A stretch of 64,000 nucleotides of DNA. It comes from DASSUW01 sp963740605. Lineage in GTDB: Bacteria; Actinomycetota; Thermoleophilia; Solirubrobacterales; Solirubrobacteraceae. Where the stretch lies: positions 992,001-1,056,000 of the forward strand of contig CAVUFC010000018.1 in the NCBI GenBank assembly GCA_963740605.1. The letters are read 5' to 3'. Positions within the stretch are counted from its first letter, which is position 1. Each line of letters starts with the position of its first letter. Shown here in pieces: positions 50,707 through 59,424 of this stretch. The position numbers were made by a program, and so were the translations under genes. Under the pieces are notes generated by a model, which had not been told where the DNA came from, did not search any database, and saw only the letters and a program-made list of their open reading frames with translations.

Positions 50707-51001
50707 CCCGCGCTGAGATCTCGGGGAACTGCGGCTGGGTAGGGCGGCGAGGGAGCCGGTGGCGCGGTCGACTCCACCGCTCCGTCAATGCGCAGTTCGA
50801 GCTCGAGACCGCGCAGGGTTCGAATCCGGTTGGACGAACCGGGGATCGACCTGTACCTTGTCCGGACTGATGGCAACCAGCTGCCTGCACCGCCACACGA
50901 AGCTCATGCCCGCCGCTGCGGGTCGCTCGTGGGTGGGTGCGCGGACGTTCGCCATCATCCCGACGAACCAGCCGCGCGGCTCTTAGCGGACGGAACCTCA
51001 C
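50707..51001. other. Intergenic region with hairpin and tRNA-like T-loop sequence
   Basis: This 295-base gap has no supported gene. It holds the 15-mer GCTGGGTAGGGCGGC (50734-50748, repeated at 63083), an imperfect hairpin (about 50752-50783; arms GGAGCCGGTGG and CCACCGCTCC), and GGTTCGAATCC at 50818, which looks like a tRNA T-loop but lacks a matching acceptor stem or cloverleaf. Confidence 0.4.
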
Positions 51002-51865
51002 ATGGACCCGTCCGCGAAGAACGCGGGCGGGCGTCGTGTGACGCGCTGGACCCGCGAACTCATCATCGAGAAGATCCGCGAGTGGGACGCCCGCTACGGC
51101 GAGCCACCCTGCTCGGCTGACTGGAACCCGTCGCTGGCCCGTTGGCGCGCGCAGGAATGGCGTGCCGAGCGGTACCGCGAAGGGGTCTGGCCTTCGACCA
51201 ACGCCGCCAAGCGCCCGTTCGCCGGCTCCTTCGACGCGGCCGTCCGTGCCGCGGGGCTGGAGCCGCACCGGCCCGGGCCGAAACGCGCGGGCGTGGCGTC
51301 GGCGCGCCGTCCGGTCGAGCCGCGTGACGATCTCGCGCAGGCGCTGGATCGTGCCCGCGTCGCCGAGGAGCGCGTCGTCGAGCTCGAGCGTGGCCTGCTG
51401 TTCGTCGAGGGGCGTGCCGAGGCGAAGGTGGGCGAGACCCGCCGCCGCGTCCACCGCGCCGGCGACAAGCCCCGCGCTCGTGATCGCGTCCGGGTGGTCC
51501 GCCGCGACCCCCGCACCGACGTGCTGGAGCGGGCGCAGGTGCTGGTGGCCGACGCCGAGGCGCGTGTGCGCGCCGCCGAGGACCAGGCCGAGGCGGCCGC
51601 GCTCGACGCCGCGGAGGCGCGTCGCGAGTCCGCGAAGGCCAAGCGCCGGGCGCGCGAGCTGAGTGCCCTGGTCGCCGAAGACCAGCGCCGCCTGACCGGC
51701 GGCGAGCTCGCCGAGCTGCGTTCCGGCGAGCCGTCCGGACCGGCCGTACTGGCGGCGGCGATCAAGCGCCTGGCGAGTGCGCGTGCCGCTGGTGACCGCG
51801 GCGGGCTGGCGGCGGCGCTCGCCGAGGTGGCGTCCGCCGCAGTGCGCTGGCGCGATCGCATCTGA
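51002..51865 (+). CDS. Homing-endonuclease-associated repeat protein with coiled-coil tail
   Basis: The 287-residue protein begins with a domain like the homing endonuclease associated repeat: RWTRELIIEKIREWDARYGE, ADWNPSLARWRAQEWRAERY, WPSTNAAKRPF and GSFDAAVRAAGLEPHRPGP (about residues 12-97). From about residue 105 onward it is Arg/Glu/Ala-rich helix, probably coiled coil. No nuclease (HNH) motif is present, so it is more likely a DNA-binding protein. It starts at ATG 51002 without a strong ribosome site and is followed by a long hairpin. Confidence 0.65.
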   Translation: MDPSAKNAGGRRVTRWTRELIIEKIREWDARYGEPPCSADWNPSLARWRAQEWRAERYREGVWPSTNAAKRPFAGSFDAAVRAAGLEPHRPGPKRAGVASARRPVEPRDDLAQALDRARVAEERVVELERGLLFVEGRAEAKVGETRRRVHRAGDKPRARDRVRVVRRDPRTDVLERAQVLVADAEARVRAAEDQAEAAALDAAEARRESAKAKRRARELSALVAEDQRRLTGGELAELRSGEPSGPAVLAAAIKRLASARAAGDRGGLAAALAEVASAAVRWRDRI

Positions 51866-51885
51866 GCCCTTCCCTCCCCAGGACG

Positions 51886-51918
51886 CGGGGGCCGGCCCAC
51901 CCTTCAGGCCGGCCCCCG
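51886..51918 (+). terminator. Strong terminator-like hairpin
   Basis: CGGGGGCCGGCC (51886-51897) and GGCCGGCCCCCG (51907-51918) form a perfect 12-bp GC stem with a 9-base loop, 20 bases after the preceding stop. There is no T-run, as is common in actinobacterial terminators. Confidence 0.65.
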
Positions 51919-51984
51919 AGGCCCGCCAAGTTGGCCGGTTGGCAATCAAGGATTTCGATCCTTACGTCGATAAATCCGTGGGTA

Positions 51985-52551
51985 ATGTCCGCAAGGACCA
52001 TGGCGACACTTGTTGAGGGACAGGCCGCTCGCTTGGACGTGGGCGAGAGTCTCGCTTGCCGCATCATCGGATTCAGCGGCCCTGAAGTCGTTCTCGCACT
52101 GGAGATGCAGCCGCAGGAGGAGATCGCGGTCGGCGCCTCCGCCTACCTGCTGCTCGAGTCCGAAGGGCAACTGCAGGCGGTGCGCGGCAACGTGCACACG
52201 CAGTCCACCGAAGAGGTCGTGCTGCGGCTCACCGACGACATCCGCCTCGGCCAGCGCCGCATCTTCTCGCGCGCGCCGATCCCGCTGCCCGTCCGCGTCA
52301 AGACCGCGGCCGGCGACTGGCAGAGCGTCACCCGCGACGTCAGCGCCGGCGGCGTGTGCGTCGCGCGTGAGGGCGAGCCCGGCGACGGGACGCTGCATCT
52401 GACGATCACCGTCGCCAGCCACGAGGTCGTGGCCGAGGCCCGTGTCGTCCGCATCACCGACAGCGACCTCGGCGTCGAGTTCGAGCAGATCCAGGACCAG
52501 GATCGGCTCCTGCTCGCCTCCCTCGCGCTGGCCTACCACCGCCCGCGCTAG
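51985..52551 (+). CDS. PilZ domain protein (YcgR-like)
   Basis: About 188 residues from ATG 51985 (ATG 52000 is an in-frame alternative). An N-terminal split-barrel-like domain is followed by a PilZ domain with the cyclic-di-GMP motif pair: RRIFSRAP (RxxxR) near residue 97 and TRDVSAGGV (DxSxxG) near 127. It likely senses cyclic-di-GMP to adjust motility or surface behaviour. An AAGGAT-TTCG-ATCCTT hairpin precedes the start. Confidence 0.85.
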   Translation: MSARTMATLVEGQAARLDVGESLACRIIGFSGPEVVLALEMQPQEEIAVGASAYLLLESEGQLQAVRGNVHTQSTEEVVLRLTDDIRLGQRRIFSRAPIPLPVRVKTAAGDWQSVTRDVSAGGVCVAREGEPGDGTLHLTITVASHEVVAEARVVRITDSDLGVEFEQIQDQDRLLLASLALAYHRPR

Positions 52552-52602
52552 ACCGTCCGCGCCCCCGCGCGCCGCCTTCGCCCGCCGAACGGCAGCGTGC
52601 AT

Positions 52603-52608
52603 TAGGCT
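52603..52608 (+). promoter_or_regulatory. Possible -10 box (TAGGCT) for the cox operon
   Basis: TAGGCT stands 41 bases before the coxS ATG, with a GGAGGAGGAGA ribosome site (52632-52642) between. The -35 region is weak. Confidence 0.3.
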
Positions 52609-52649
52609 GCCACCAAGGTCGCGTTCTTGACGGAGGAGGAGACGCTGTA

Positions 52650-53126
52650 ATGGCACGGGTCTCGATGAGTGTGAACGGGGTTCGGTACGACCAGGACGTC
52701 GAGGCGCGCCTGCTCCTCGTGCACTTCCTGCGCGACACCCTTGGGCTCACGGGCACGCATGTTGGTTGTGATACGTCCAACTGCGGCGCGTGTACCGTCC
52801 ACCTCGACGGTGAGGCGGTGAAGAGTTGCACGGTACTGGCCTTGCAGGCGGACGGCGCCGCGGTGACGACGATCGAGGGCATGGGCTCCGAGAACGACCT
52901 GCATCCGTTGCAGGAGGCCTTCTGGAAGCACCACGGGCTCCAGTGCGGCTACTGCACGCCCGGGATGATCATGGCGGGAGCCGACCTGCTGGCCCGCAAC
53001 CCGGATCCGAGCGAGGCCGAGGTCCGCGAGGCGCTCGCCGGCAACCTGTGTCGCTGCACCGGCTATCAGAACATCGTCAAAGCGGTCCTTGACGCCGCCG
53101 ACACGTCGAAGGGGGTGCCGGCATGA
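52650..53126 (+). CDS. coxS: Molybdenum hydroxylase 2Fe-2S subunit (CoxS type)
   Basis: The 158-residue iron-sulfur subunit has the N-terminal plant-type cluster (CDTSNCGACTVHLDGEAVKSC) split over residues 46-66 and the C-terminal cluster (CGYCTPGM and CRCTGYQNI). It passes electrons from the Mo site to FAD. A strong GGAGGAGGAGA ribosome site lies 7 bases upstream. It opens a ten-gene plus-strand operon. Confidence 0.94.
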   Translation: MARVSMSVNGVRYDQDVEARLLLVHFLRDTLGLTGTHVGCDTSNCGACTVHLDGEAVKSCTVLALQADGAAVTTIEGMGSENDLHPLQEAFWKHHGLQCGYCTPGMIMAGADLLARNPDPSEAEVREALAGNLCRCTGYQNIVKAVLDAADTSKGVPA

Positions 53127-55582
53127 GCGCGATCGAGCAGGCCGTTCCCAGCGAGAAGTGGGTCGGCCAGGCCATGCGCCGCAAGGAGGACCCGCGACTG
53201 ATCACGGGACGCGGTCGCTACGTCGACGACATGGTCCTCTCGGGCATGCTGTACATGGCGGTCGTCCGCTCCACCGAGGCACACGCGACGATCACCTCGA
53301 TCGACACCGCGGGTGCCAAGGACGCGCCCGGCGTCCACGGCGTGTTCACACACGATGACCTCAAGCTCGAGGCGCCGCTCCCGATGGTGTGGATCCCGCC
53401 GGGGGTCGAGGTCAAGACCCCGGAGACATGGCCGCTCGCCAAGGGCGTCGTCAAGTACGTCGGCCAGCCGATCGCCGCTGTGGTCGGCAGCGACAAGTAC
53501 GCGGTTGTCGACGCCGCCGAGCAGATCGTCGTCGAGTACGAGCCGCTGCCCGTGGTCGTCGATCCCGAGAAGGCGCTCGAGTCCGGCTCCCCGCTCGTGC
53601 ACGAGGAGTTCGGGACCAACCAGTCGCACGAGTGGTCGATCGGCGGCGGTGACATGGACACCGCGTGGGCGGACGCCGACGTGGTGATCGAGCGCCGGAT
53701 CGTCAACCACCGCACGGCCGGCGCGCCGATCGAGCCGCGCGTGTGCCTGGCCGACTTCCGCGCGGGCACGCTGACGCTGCACCTCACCAGTCAGAACCCG
53801 CATCTGATCCGCCTGTTCATGTCCGGCGAGCTCGGGATCTCCGAGGAGAAGGTCCGGATCATCGCCCCGGACGTCGGCGGCGGCTTCGGCGTGAAGATCA
53901 TGCACTACCCGGAAGAGGTCATCGCCGCGGTCGCCTCGCGCACGCTGGGCCGTCCGGTGAAGTGGACCGAGACGCGCTCGGAGCACATGACCTCGACGAT
54001 CCACGGCCGCGACCAGATCGACTACGTGAAGATCGGCGCCAAGCGCGACGGCACGATCACCGGCCTGGAGTGCACCGCGATCTGCGACCTCGGCGCCTAC
54101 TTCGAGACGCTGACGCCGTTCATCCCGTGCTTCACCGGCTTCGTGATCAGCGGCTGTTACAAGATCCCGAACCTCAAGTTCACGGCCAAGGGCGTCTTCA
54201 CCAACAAGATGGCCACGGACGCCACGCGCGGCGCCGGCCGACCCGAGGCGACGCACCTGATCGAGGTGACCGTCGAGCAGCTCGCGGCCGAGCTCGGGAT
54301 GGACTCGCTGGAGCTGCGGCGCAAGAACTTCATCCCGGCCGAGGACTTCCCGGCCGAGGTGGCGATCGGCCTCGTCTACGACTCCGGCGACTACCACGGC
54401 TCGCTCGACAAGCTGCTCACGCACGTGGACGTCGACGGCTTCCGGCGCGAGCAGGAGGAGGCGCGCGCGAACGGCAAGTACCTCGGCATAGGGTTCTCCA
54501 CCTGGATGGAGATCTGCGGCCTGGCGCCGTCACGCGTGGTCGGTCCGAGCGGCGTCGGCCTGCAGGGCGGCTTCTACGAGTCCGGCGTCGTCCGGATCCA
54601 CGCCTCAGGCGCGGTCACCGCCTACAGCGGCACCGCCCCGCACGGCCAGGGCCTCGACACGACGTTCGCGCAGATCGTGGCCGACCGCGTGGGCACCACG
54701 CCCGACCAGGTCGACGTGATCCACGGCGACACCGGCGCCGGCCCGTTCGGCCTCGGCACGTACGGCTCACGGTCGCTGGCCGTCGGTGGCGAGTCGCTCG
54801 CCAAGTCGGCGAACAAGGTGGCCGAGAAGGCCAAGCGGCTCGCGGCGCACCTGCTCGAGGCGGCGCCCGAGGACATCGAGCTCGCCGACAACAAGTACTC
54901 GGTCAAGGGCTCGCCGGACAAGGGCCTCACGCTCGCCGAGCTGGCGGGCGCGGCGTACGTGCCGGAGAACCTGCCGGAGGGCATGGAGCCGGGGCTGGAG
55001 GAGACGACGTTCTACGACCCCGAGAACTTCGTGTTCCCGTTCGGCGCCCACGCCTGCATCGTCGAGCTGGACGCCGACACCGGCAAGGTCGAGATCGTGC
55101 GCTACGTCTGCGTAGACGACTGCGGCCCGGCGATCAACCCGATGCTGATCGACGGGCAGATCCACGGTGGCGTCACGCACGCGATCGGGCAGGCGCTGTT
55201 CGAGCGGATCCACTACGACGAGAACGGCCAGCTCGTGACCGGCACGTTCGTCGACTACGCGCTCCCGAGCGCCGCCGACGTGCCGAGCTTCGAGACCGAC
55301 CGCACAGAGACCCCGTCGCCGGTCAACTCGCTCGGCGTCAAGGGCGTCGGCGAGGCGGGCACGATCGCCGCCTCGGCCGCGATCACCAACGCCGTGATCG
55401 ATGCACTGCGCCCGCTCGGCGTCAGCTACATCGACATGCCGCTCAGCCCGCAGCGGATCTGGTCCGCGATCGAGGGCGTCAAGGGCCTCGACCCGGGCAA
55501 GCAGGGCGGCTCGTGGGACGCGCACGGGAGTGGGAGCGCCGGCAGCGGACCGACGGCTCCGAGCGAGGGAGGTGGGTCATGA
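53123..55582 (+). CDS. coxL: Molybdenum hydroxylase large subunit (CoxL-like, xanthine dehydrogenase family)
   Basis: The 819-residue molybdopterin-binding subunit has RRKEDPRLITGRGRYVDD, GGGFGVK, the active-site loop TDATRGAGRPEA near residue 365 and the C-terminal GVKGVGEAGTIA. The loop lacks the Cys of true form I CO dehydrogenases (AYxCSFR) and is nearer to form II (AYRGAGR), with Thr for Tyr. CO oxidation therefore should not be assumed; the substrate is unknown. It overlaps coxS and coxM by 4 bases each. The tail is Gly/Ser-rich. Confidence 0.92.
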   Translation: MSAIEQAVPSEKWVGQAMRRKEDPRLITGRGRYVDDMVLSGMLYMAVVRSTEAHATITSIDTAGAKDAPGVHGVFTHDDLKLEAPLPMVWIPPGVEVKTPETWPLAKGVVKYVGQPIAAVVGSDKYAVVDAAEQIVVEYEPLPVVVDPEKALESGSPLVHEEFGTNQSHEWSIGGGDMDTAWADADVVIERRIVNHRTAGAPIEPRVCLADFRAGTLTLHLTSQNPHLIRLFMSGELGISEEKVRIIAPDVGGGFGVKIMHYPEEVIAAVASRTLGRPVKWTETRSEHMTSTIHGRDQIDYVKIGAKRDGTITGLECTAICDLGAYFETLTPFIPCFTGFVISGCYKIPNLKFTAKGVFTNKMATDATRGAGRPEATHLIEVTVEQLAAELGMDSLELRRKNFIPAEDFPAEVAIGLVYDSGDYHGSLDKLLTHVDVDGFRREQEEARANGKYLGIGFSTWMEICGLAPSRVVGPSGVGLQGGFYESGVVRIHASGAVTAYSGTAPHGQGLDTTFAQIVADRVGTTPDQVDVIHGDTGAGPFGLGTYGSRSLAVGGESLAKSANKVAEKAKRLAAHLLEAAPEDIELADNKYSVKGSPDKGLTLAELAGAAYVPENLPEGMEPGLEETTFYDPENFVFPFGAHACIVELDADTGKVEIVRYVCVDDCGPAINPMLIDGQIHGGVTHAIGQALFERIHYDENGQLVTGTFVDYALPSAADVPSFETDRTETPSPVNSLGVKGVGEAGTIAASAAITNAVIDALRPLGVSYIDMPLSPQRIWSAIEGVKGLDPGKQGGSWDAHGSGSAGSGPTAPSEGGGS

Positions 55583-56412
55583 TCCCCGCCCAGTTCGACT
55601 ACGTCGCGCCGGAGTCGCTCGACGACGCGCTCGCGGCGCTGCGCGGCGAGGACGCCAAGGTCCTCGCCGGCGGGCACTCGCTCCTCCCGCTGATGAAGCT
55701 GCGGCTGGCGGCGCCGGCGCTGCTCGTCGACCTCCGGCGCGTGCCGGGCCTGTCTGGCATCCAGCGCGAGAACGGCACCGTGCGGATCGGCGCGATGACC
55801 CACCACCACGACGTCGCGACGGCGGGCCTCGGGCTCGCCTCGAGGGCGGCGAGCACGATCGCCGACCAGCAGGTCCGCAACCGAGGGACGATCGGCGGCT
55901 CGCTCGCGCACGGCGACCCGGCGGCCGACATGCCGGCCGTGCTGCTCGCGTGTGAGGGCGCCGTGACGGTGCGCGGCGACGCCGGCCAGCGCGAGGTCGC
56001 GGCGGCCGACCTGTTCCAGGACTTCCTCACCACGGCCGTCGGCGACGACGAGATCCTCACGGAGATCCGGCTTCCCCTGCTCGAGGGCTACGGGTTCGGC
56101 TACCACAAGTTCAACCGCCGCCAGGAGGACTGGGCGATGGTGGCGGTCTGCGCGCTCGTCAAGAAGGCCGCCGACGGCTCGTGCGAGGACGTCCGCATCG
56201 GCCTCACGCACATGAGCTCGATACCGCTGCGCGCGACCGCCGCCGAGGAGGCGCTGCGCGGCAAGCCGCTCGACGCGGCGAGCATCGCGGCGGCCGCCGA
56301 GCAGGCCGCCGAGGGCACGGATCCGCCCGCCGACCTCAACGCCTCCGAGGACTACAAGCGCCACCTGGCGCGTGTGCTGACCCGGAGAGCGCTCGAGGAC
56401 GCGTCATCATGA
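55579..56412 (+). CDS. coxM: Molybdenum hydroxylase FAD-binding subunit (CoxM type)
   Basis: The 277-residue subunit has the FAD-binding motifs VLAGGHSLLPLMKLRLA near residue 32 and NRGTIGGSLAHGDPAADMPA near residue 102. It reoxidises the iron-sulfur clusters and hands electrons to the acceptor. It starts in the coxL stop (ATGA) after a GGGAGGTGGG ribosome site. Confidence 0.93.
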   Translation: MIPAQFDYVAPESLDDALAALRGEDAKVLAGGHSLLPLMKLRLAAPALLVDLRRVPGLSGIQRENGTVRIGAMTHHHDVATAGLGLASRAASTIADQQVRNRGTIGGSLAHGDPAADMPAVLLACEGAVTVRGDAGQREVAAADLFQDFLTTAVGDDEILTEIRLPLLEGYGFGYHKFNRRQEDWAMVAVCALVKKAADGSCEDVRIGLTHMSSIPLRATAAEEALRGKPLDAASIAAAAEQAAEGTDPPADLNASEDYKRHLARVLTRRALEDASS

Positions 56413-56416
56413 AGTC

Positions 56417-57256
56417 GTGCGCTTCGCCACAACTGAGACTGTGAGCCAGGCCCTGGCCGGCGAGGGCTACCTCGCCGACCAGGCTCTCAGCACCGCCGTC
56501 TTCCTGGCTGCGACCCTCGAGCAGCCGCTTCTGCTCGAGGGCGAGGCCGGCGTGGGCAAGACCGAGGTCGCCCGCGCGCTCGCCACCGCGCAGGGCGCGC
56601 GGCTGATCCGGCTGCAGTGCCACGAGGGGATCGACCTCCACCACGCGGTCTACGACTGGGACTACCAGCGCCAGCTGCTGGCCATCCGCGCCGCCGAGGC
56701 GGGCGCCGAGGCGCGCGAGCTGTTCGGAGCCGAGTTCCTGATCCGGCGGCCGCTGCTGGAGGCGCTCGAGCACGACGGTCCGGCGGTCCTACTGATCGAC
56801 GAGATCGACCGCGCCGACGACGAGTTCGAGGCGTTCCTGCTCGAGTTCCTCGCCGACTTCGCGATCACGATCCCCGAGCTCGGCACGGTCGCGGCACGCC
56901 AGCGCCCGCTGGTCGTGCTCACGTCGAACCGCACACGCGAGCTGCACGATGCGCTCAAGCGCCGCTGTCTGTACCACTGGATCGACTACCCGACACGCGA
57001 GCGCGAGGCGGAGATCGTCCGCACCCGCTTGCCCGGCGTGCCGGAGGCGATCGCCGACCGCGTGTGCGTGGCGGTCGCCCGGCTGCGCGAGGAGGAGCTG
57101 TACAAGCTGCCCGGCGTGGGGGAGACGATCACGTGGGCGCGGGCGCTGCTGGCGCTCGACGGCAACGGTGACCTCGAGAGCACCCTCGGGGTGGCGCTGA
57201 AGGTGCGTGAGGACATCGAGCGCGTGCGCGAGAAGGACGTGCTCGGCGGTGTCTGA
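56417..57256 (+). CDS. coxD: MoxR-type AAA+ ATPase (CoxD)
   Basis: A 279-residue MoxR-like ATPase: Walker A GEAGVGKTEVARAL, Walker B LLIDEIDRADDEFEAFLLEF, sensor 1 LTSNRTRELHDALKRRC. CoxD-type ATPases, with VWA partner CoxE, mature the active site of the CoxL enzyme. GTG 56417 lies 4 bases after coxM; GTG 56441 is an alternative start. It overlaps coxE by 8 bases. Confidence 0.92.
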   Translation: MRFATTETVSQALAGEGYLADQALSTAVFLAATLEQPLLLEGEAGVGKTEVARALATAQGARLIRLQCHEGIDLHHAVYDWDYQRQLLAIRAAEAGAEARELFGAEFLIRRPLLEALEHDGPAVLLIDEIDRADDEFEAFLLEFLADFAITIPELGTVAARQRPLVVLTSNRTRELHDALKRRCLYHWIDYPTREREAEIVRTRLPGVPEAIADRVCVAVARLREEELYKLPGVGETITWARALLALDGNGDLESTLGVALKVREDIERVREKDVLGGV

Positions 57257-58367
57257 GGCGCCCGTCACGGACCGCCTCTCGCTGCTTGCCGCGCACATGC
57301 GCGCCGGCGGCGCGGCGGTCGGCGTGGGCGAGCTGCTCGCCGCCCACCGCGCATTGGACGCGATCGATCCGTCGTCACGCCGCGATGCCTTCTTCGCGCT
57401 GCGCAGCGTGATGTGCTCGACGCACGCCGACTTCAACGCGTTTGCGGAGGCGTTCGCGCTCGTCTTCGCGGTAGAGGAGGACAGCCGCGACCCGCTGCAG
57501 CAGCTCGGCCGCATCGAGCGGGCGGTGCTCCCGCGCATGGGCATCCCGATGGAGGCCGACGGGCCGATGGAGATGATCGACGTGCCCGTCCCCGCCGCCT
57601 ACAGCGAAGAGGAGCTGCTGCGGGAGAAGGACTTCGCCGAGTACACGGACGCCGAGCGGGCGCTCGCGCGGCTGCTGCTGGCGCGGCTGGCCCGGCGCTC
57701 GCCGCAGCGGATCTCGCGCCGCACCCGCCCGACGCGGCGGCGGCGCGACATCCACGACCTGCGCGCGACGGTGCGCGTGTCGCTGCGGCACGGTGGCGAG
57801 CTGCTCGAGCGCCGCTACCGCGAGCCCGCCCAGCGCCCGCGCCGGCTCGTGCTCGTGTGCGACGTCTCCGGCTCGATGACCCCGTACGCGCGCATGCTCC
57901 TGCAGTACATGCAGGCGAGCGTGACCGCCCGCACGCGTGTGGAGGCGTTCGTGTTCGGCACGCGGCTCACGCGCGTGACGCGCGAGCTCTCCGGCCGCGA
58001 TCCCGACCGCGCGCTGGCGCGCGCCGCCGAACAGGTCTCCGACTGGTCGGGCGGCACGCGGATCGGCGCCGCGCTGGCCGAGCTCAACCGCGAGCACGGC
58101 CGCCGGATCGGCCGCGGCGCGATCATCGTGGTGCTGTCCGACGGCTGGGATCGCGGCGACCCGGAGACGCTCGGGACCGAGATGGCCCGCCTGCGCCGCT
58201 GCGCCCACCGCGTGCTGTGGCTGAACCCGCTGGCCGCCGATCCGCGCTACGAGCCGCTGACCCGCGGCATGCAGGCGGCCCTCCCGCACGTCGATCATCT
58301 GCTTCCGGGAAACTCGATCGCCTCATTGGAGGCGCTGGCCTCGCTCATGGAGGAGGGACTGTCATGA
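57249..58367 (+). CDS. coxE: VWA domain protein CoxE
   Basis: From GTG 57249 the protein is 372 residues. The C-terminal half is a von Willebrand A domain with MIDAS motif DVSGSMTPYAR, a downstream SGGTRIGAALAEL and VLSDGWDRGDPE. The N-terminal half is helical with an Arg-rich segment (SRRTRPTRRRRDIHDL). CoxE partners the MoxR ATPase in enzyme maturation. It is coupled to the next gene by an ATGA overlap. Confidence 0.92.
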   Translation: MSEAPVTDRLSLLAAHMRAGGAAVGVGELLAAHRALDAIDPSSRRDAFFALRSVMCSTHADFNAFAEAFALVFAVEEDSRDPLQQLGRIERAVLPRMGIPMEADGPMEMIDVPVPAAYSEEELLREKDFAEYTDAERALARLLLARLARRSPQRISRRTRPTRRRRDIHDLRATVRVSLRHGGELLERRYREPAQRPRRLVLVCDVSGSMTPYARMLLQYMQASVTARTRVEAFVFGTRLTRVTRELSGRDPDRALARAAEQVSDWSGGTRIGAALAELNREHGRRIGRGAIIVVLSDGWDRGDPETLGTEMARLRRCAHRVLWLNPLAADPRYEPLTRGMQAALPHVDHLLPGNSIASLEALASLMEEGLS

Positions 58368-58681
58368 AGGACGTACTCGAAGACGTCGATGCCTGGACCG
58401 CCCGCGGTGACGCCGTCGCGCTCGCGACGGTGATCAGCGTCAAGCGCTCCGCGCCGCGCCCGCCCGGCTCGAAGATGGCGATCAACGAGACCGGCGAGAT
58501 CTCCGGCGCCGTGTCCGGCGGCTGCGTGGAGGGCGCGGTCGTCGAGGTCGCCGAGGAGGTCCTCAGCGGCAAGAGCGGGCCGCGGCTGCTGCATTTCGGC
58601 ATCGCCGACGAGGAGGCGTGGGACGTCGGTCTGCCGTGCGGCGGCGAGATCGACGTATACGTGGAGCGCTACGAGCCGTGA
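58364..58681 (+). CDS. XdhC/CoxI-type protein, N-terminal domain only
   Basis: The 105-residue protein is a free-standing XdhC_CoxI domain: VALATVISVKRSAPRPPGSK, GAVSGGCVEGAVVE and DVGLPCGGEIDVYVE with conserved cysteines. XdhC proteins load sulfurated molybdenum cofactor into hydroxylases. Its stop overlaps the start of the Rossmann-domain partner (GTGA), so the usual two-domain XdhC appears as two genes. Confidence 0.88.
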   Translation: MKDVLEDVDAWTARGDAVALATVISVKRSAPRPPGSKMAINETGEISGAVSGGCVEGAVVEVAEEVLSGKSGPRLLHFGIADEEAWDVGLPCGGEIDVYVERYEP

Positions 58682-59424
58682 GCGCGCAGTCCGCATTCGC
58701 CGAGCTTGCGCGCACCGGCGGGCGCGGCGCACTCGTCACCAACCTGGAGGGCGGCAGCGGCAAGCTGCTCGTGCACTTCGACGGCCGGACCGAGGGCACG
58801 CTCGGCGATCCCACGATCGACGAGGAGGCGGCCCGCCACGCCGACGAGCTGATGTGGGCCGAGCGCTCGGAGCGCCGCGGCGACCTGTTCATCGACGTGA
58901 CATTCCCGCCGCCGCGGCTGATCGTGTTCGGCGCGGTCGACTTCGCGGCGGCGCTGTGCAAGATGGCGAAGGCGACCGGCTGGCGCACGTTCGTGGTCGA
59001 CCCACGCGCGCGGTTCGCCCAGCCGGCGCGGTTCCCGGACGCCGAGCAGGTCGTCGCCGCCTGGCCGGAGGAGGCGTTTCAGCGGCTCGGGGGCATCGAC
59101 CGGGCGACCGCGATCGCGGTGCTGACGCACGACCCGAAGCTCGACGACGCGGCGCTCGTGCTCGCGCTGCGCTCCAATGCCGGATACATCGGCGCGATGG
59201 GGTCGCGGCGCGCGCAGGCGAAGCGGCGCGAGCGGCTGCTGGCGAAGGGGATCGAGGACAGTGAAATGGAGCGGATCTCCGCGCCGATCGGTCTCGACCT
59301 GGGCGCGCTGACCGCCGAGGAGACCGCGCTGTCGATCATCGGCGAGATCGTCGCGATGCGGCACGGCCGCCCGGGCGGGCGGCTTGCGCACTCACAGGGC
59401 CGGATCCACGAGGTCGGCGTGTGA
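58678..59424 (+). CDS. XdhC-like protein with C-terminal Rossmann domain
   Basis: The 248-residue protein has a degenerate N-terminal CoxI-like part (QSAFAELARTGGRGALVTNL) and an XdhC Rossmann domain (PPRLIVFGAVDFAAALCKMA, FVVDPRARFAQPARFPDAEQ, AVLTHDPKLDDAAL, GYIGAMGSRRAQAKRRERL). It probably works with the preceding small CoxI protein in cofactor insertion. The first Rossmann loop reads FGAVDFA rather than the usual FGAGHVA. Confidence 0.88.
   Translation: MSAQSAFAELARTGGRGALVTNLEGGSGKLLVHFDGRTEGTLGDPTIDEEAARHADELMWAERSERRGDLFIDVTFPPPRLIVFGAVDFAAALCKMAKATGWRTFVVDPRARFAQPARFPDAEQVVAAWPEEAFQRLGGIDRATAIAVLTHDPKLDDAALVLALRSNAGYIGAMGSRRAQAKRRERLLAKGIEDSEMERISAPIGLDLGALTAEETALSIIGEIVAMRHGRPGGRLAHSQGRIHEVGV

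Noticed and set aside
50817..50828. GGTTCGAATCC looks like a tRNA T-loop
   Set aside because: No complementary acceptor stem, T-stem pairing, D-arm or anticodon arm could be built around it on either strand; at most a remnant.
53665..55578. Long open frame out of phase with coxL and joined to coxM
   Set aside because: Arg/Ala/Gly-rich composition without motifs; it is a GC-skew shadow. Only its last part, from 55579, is the real coxM.
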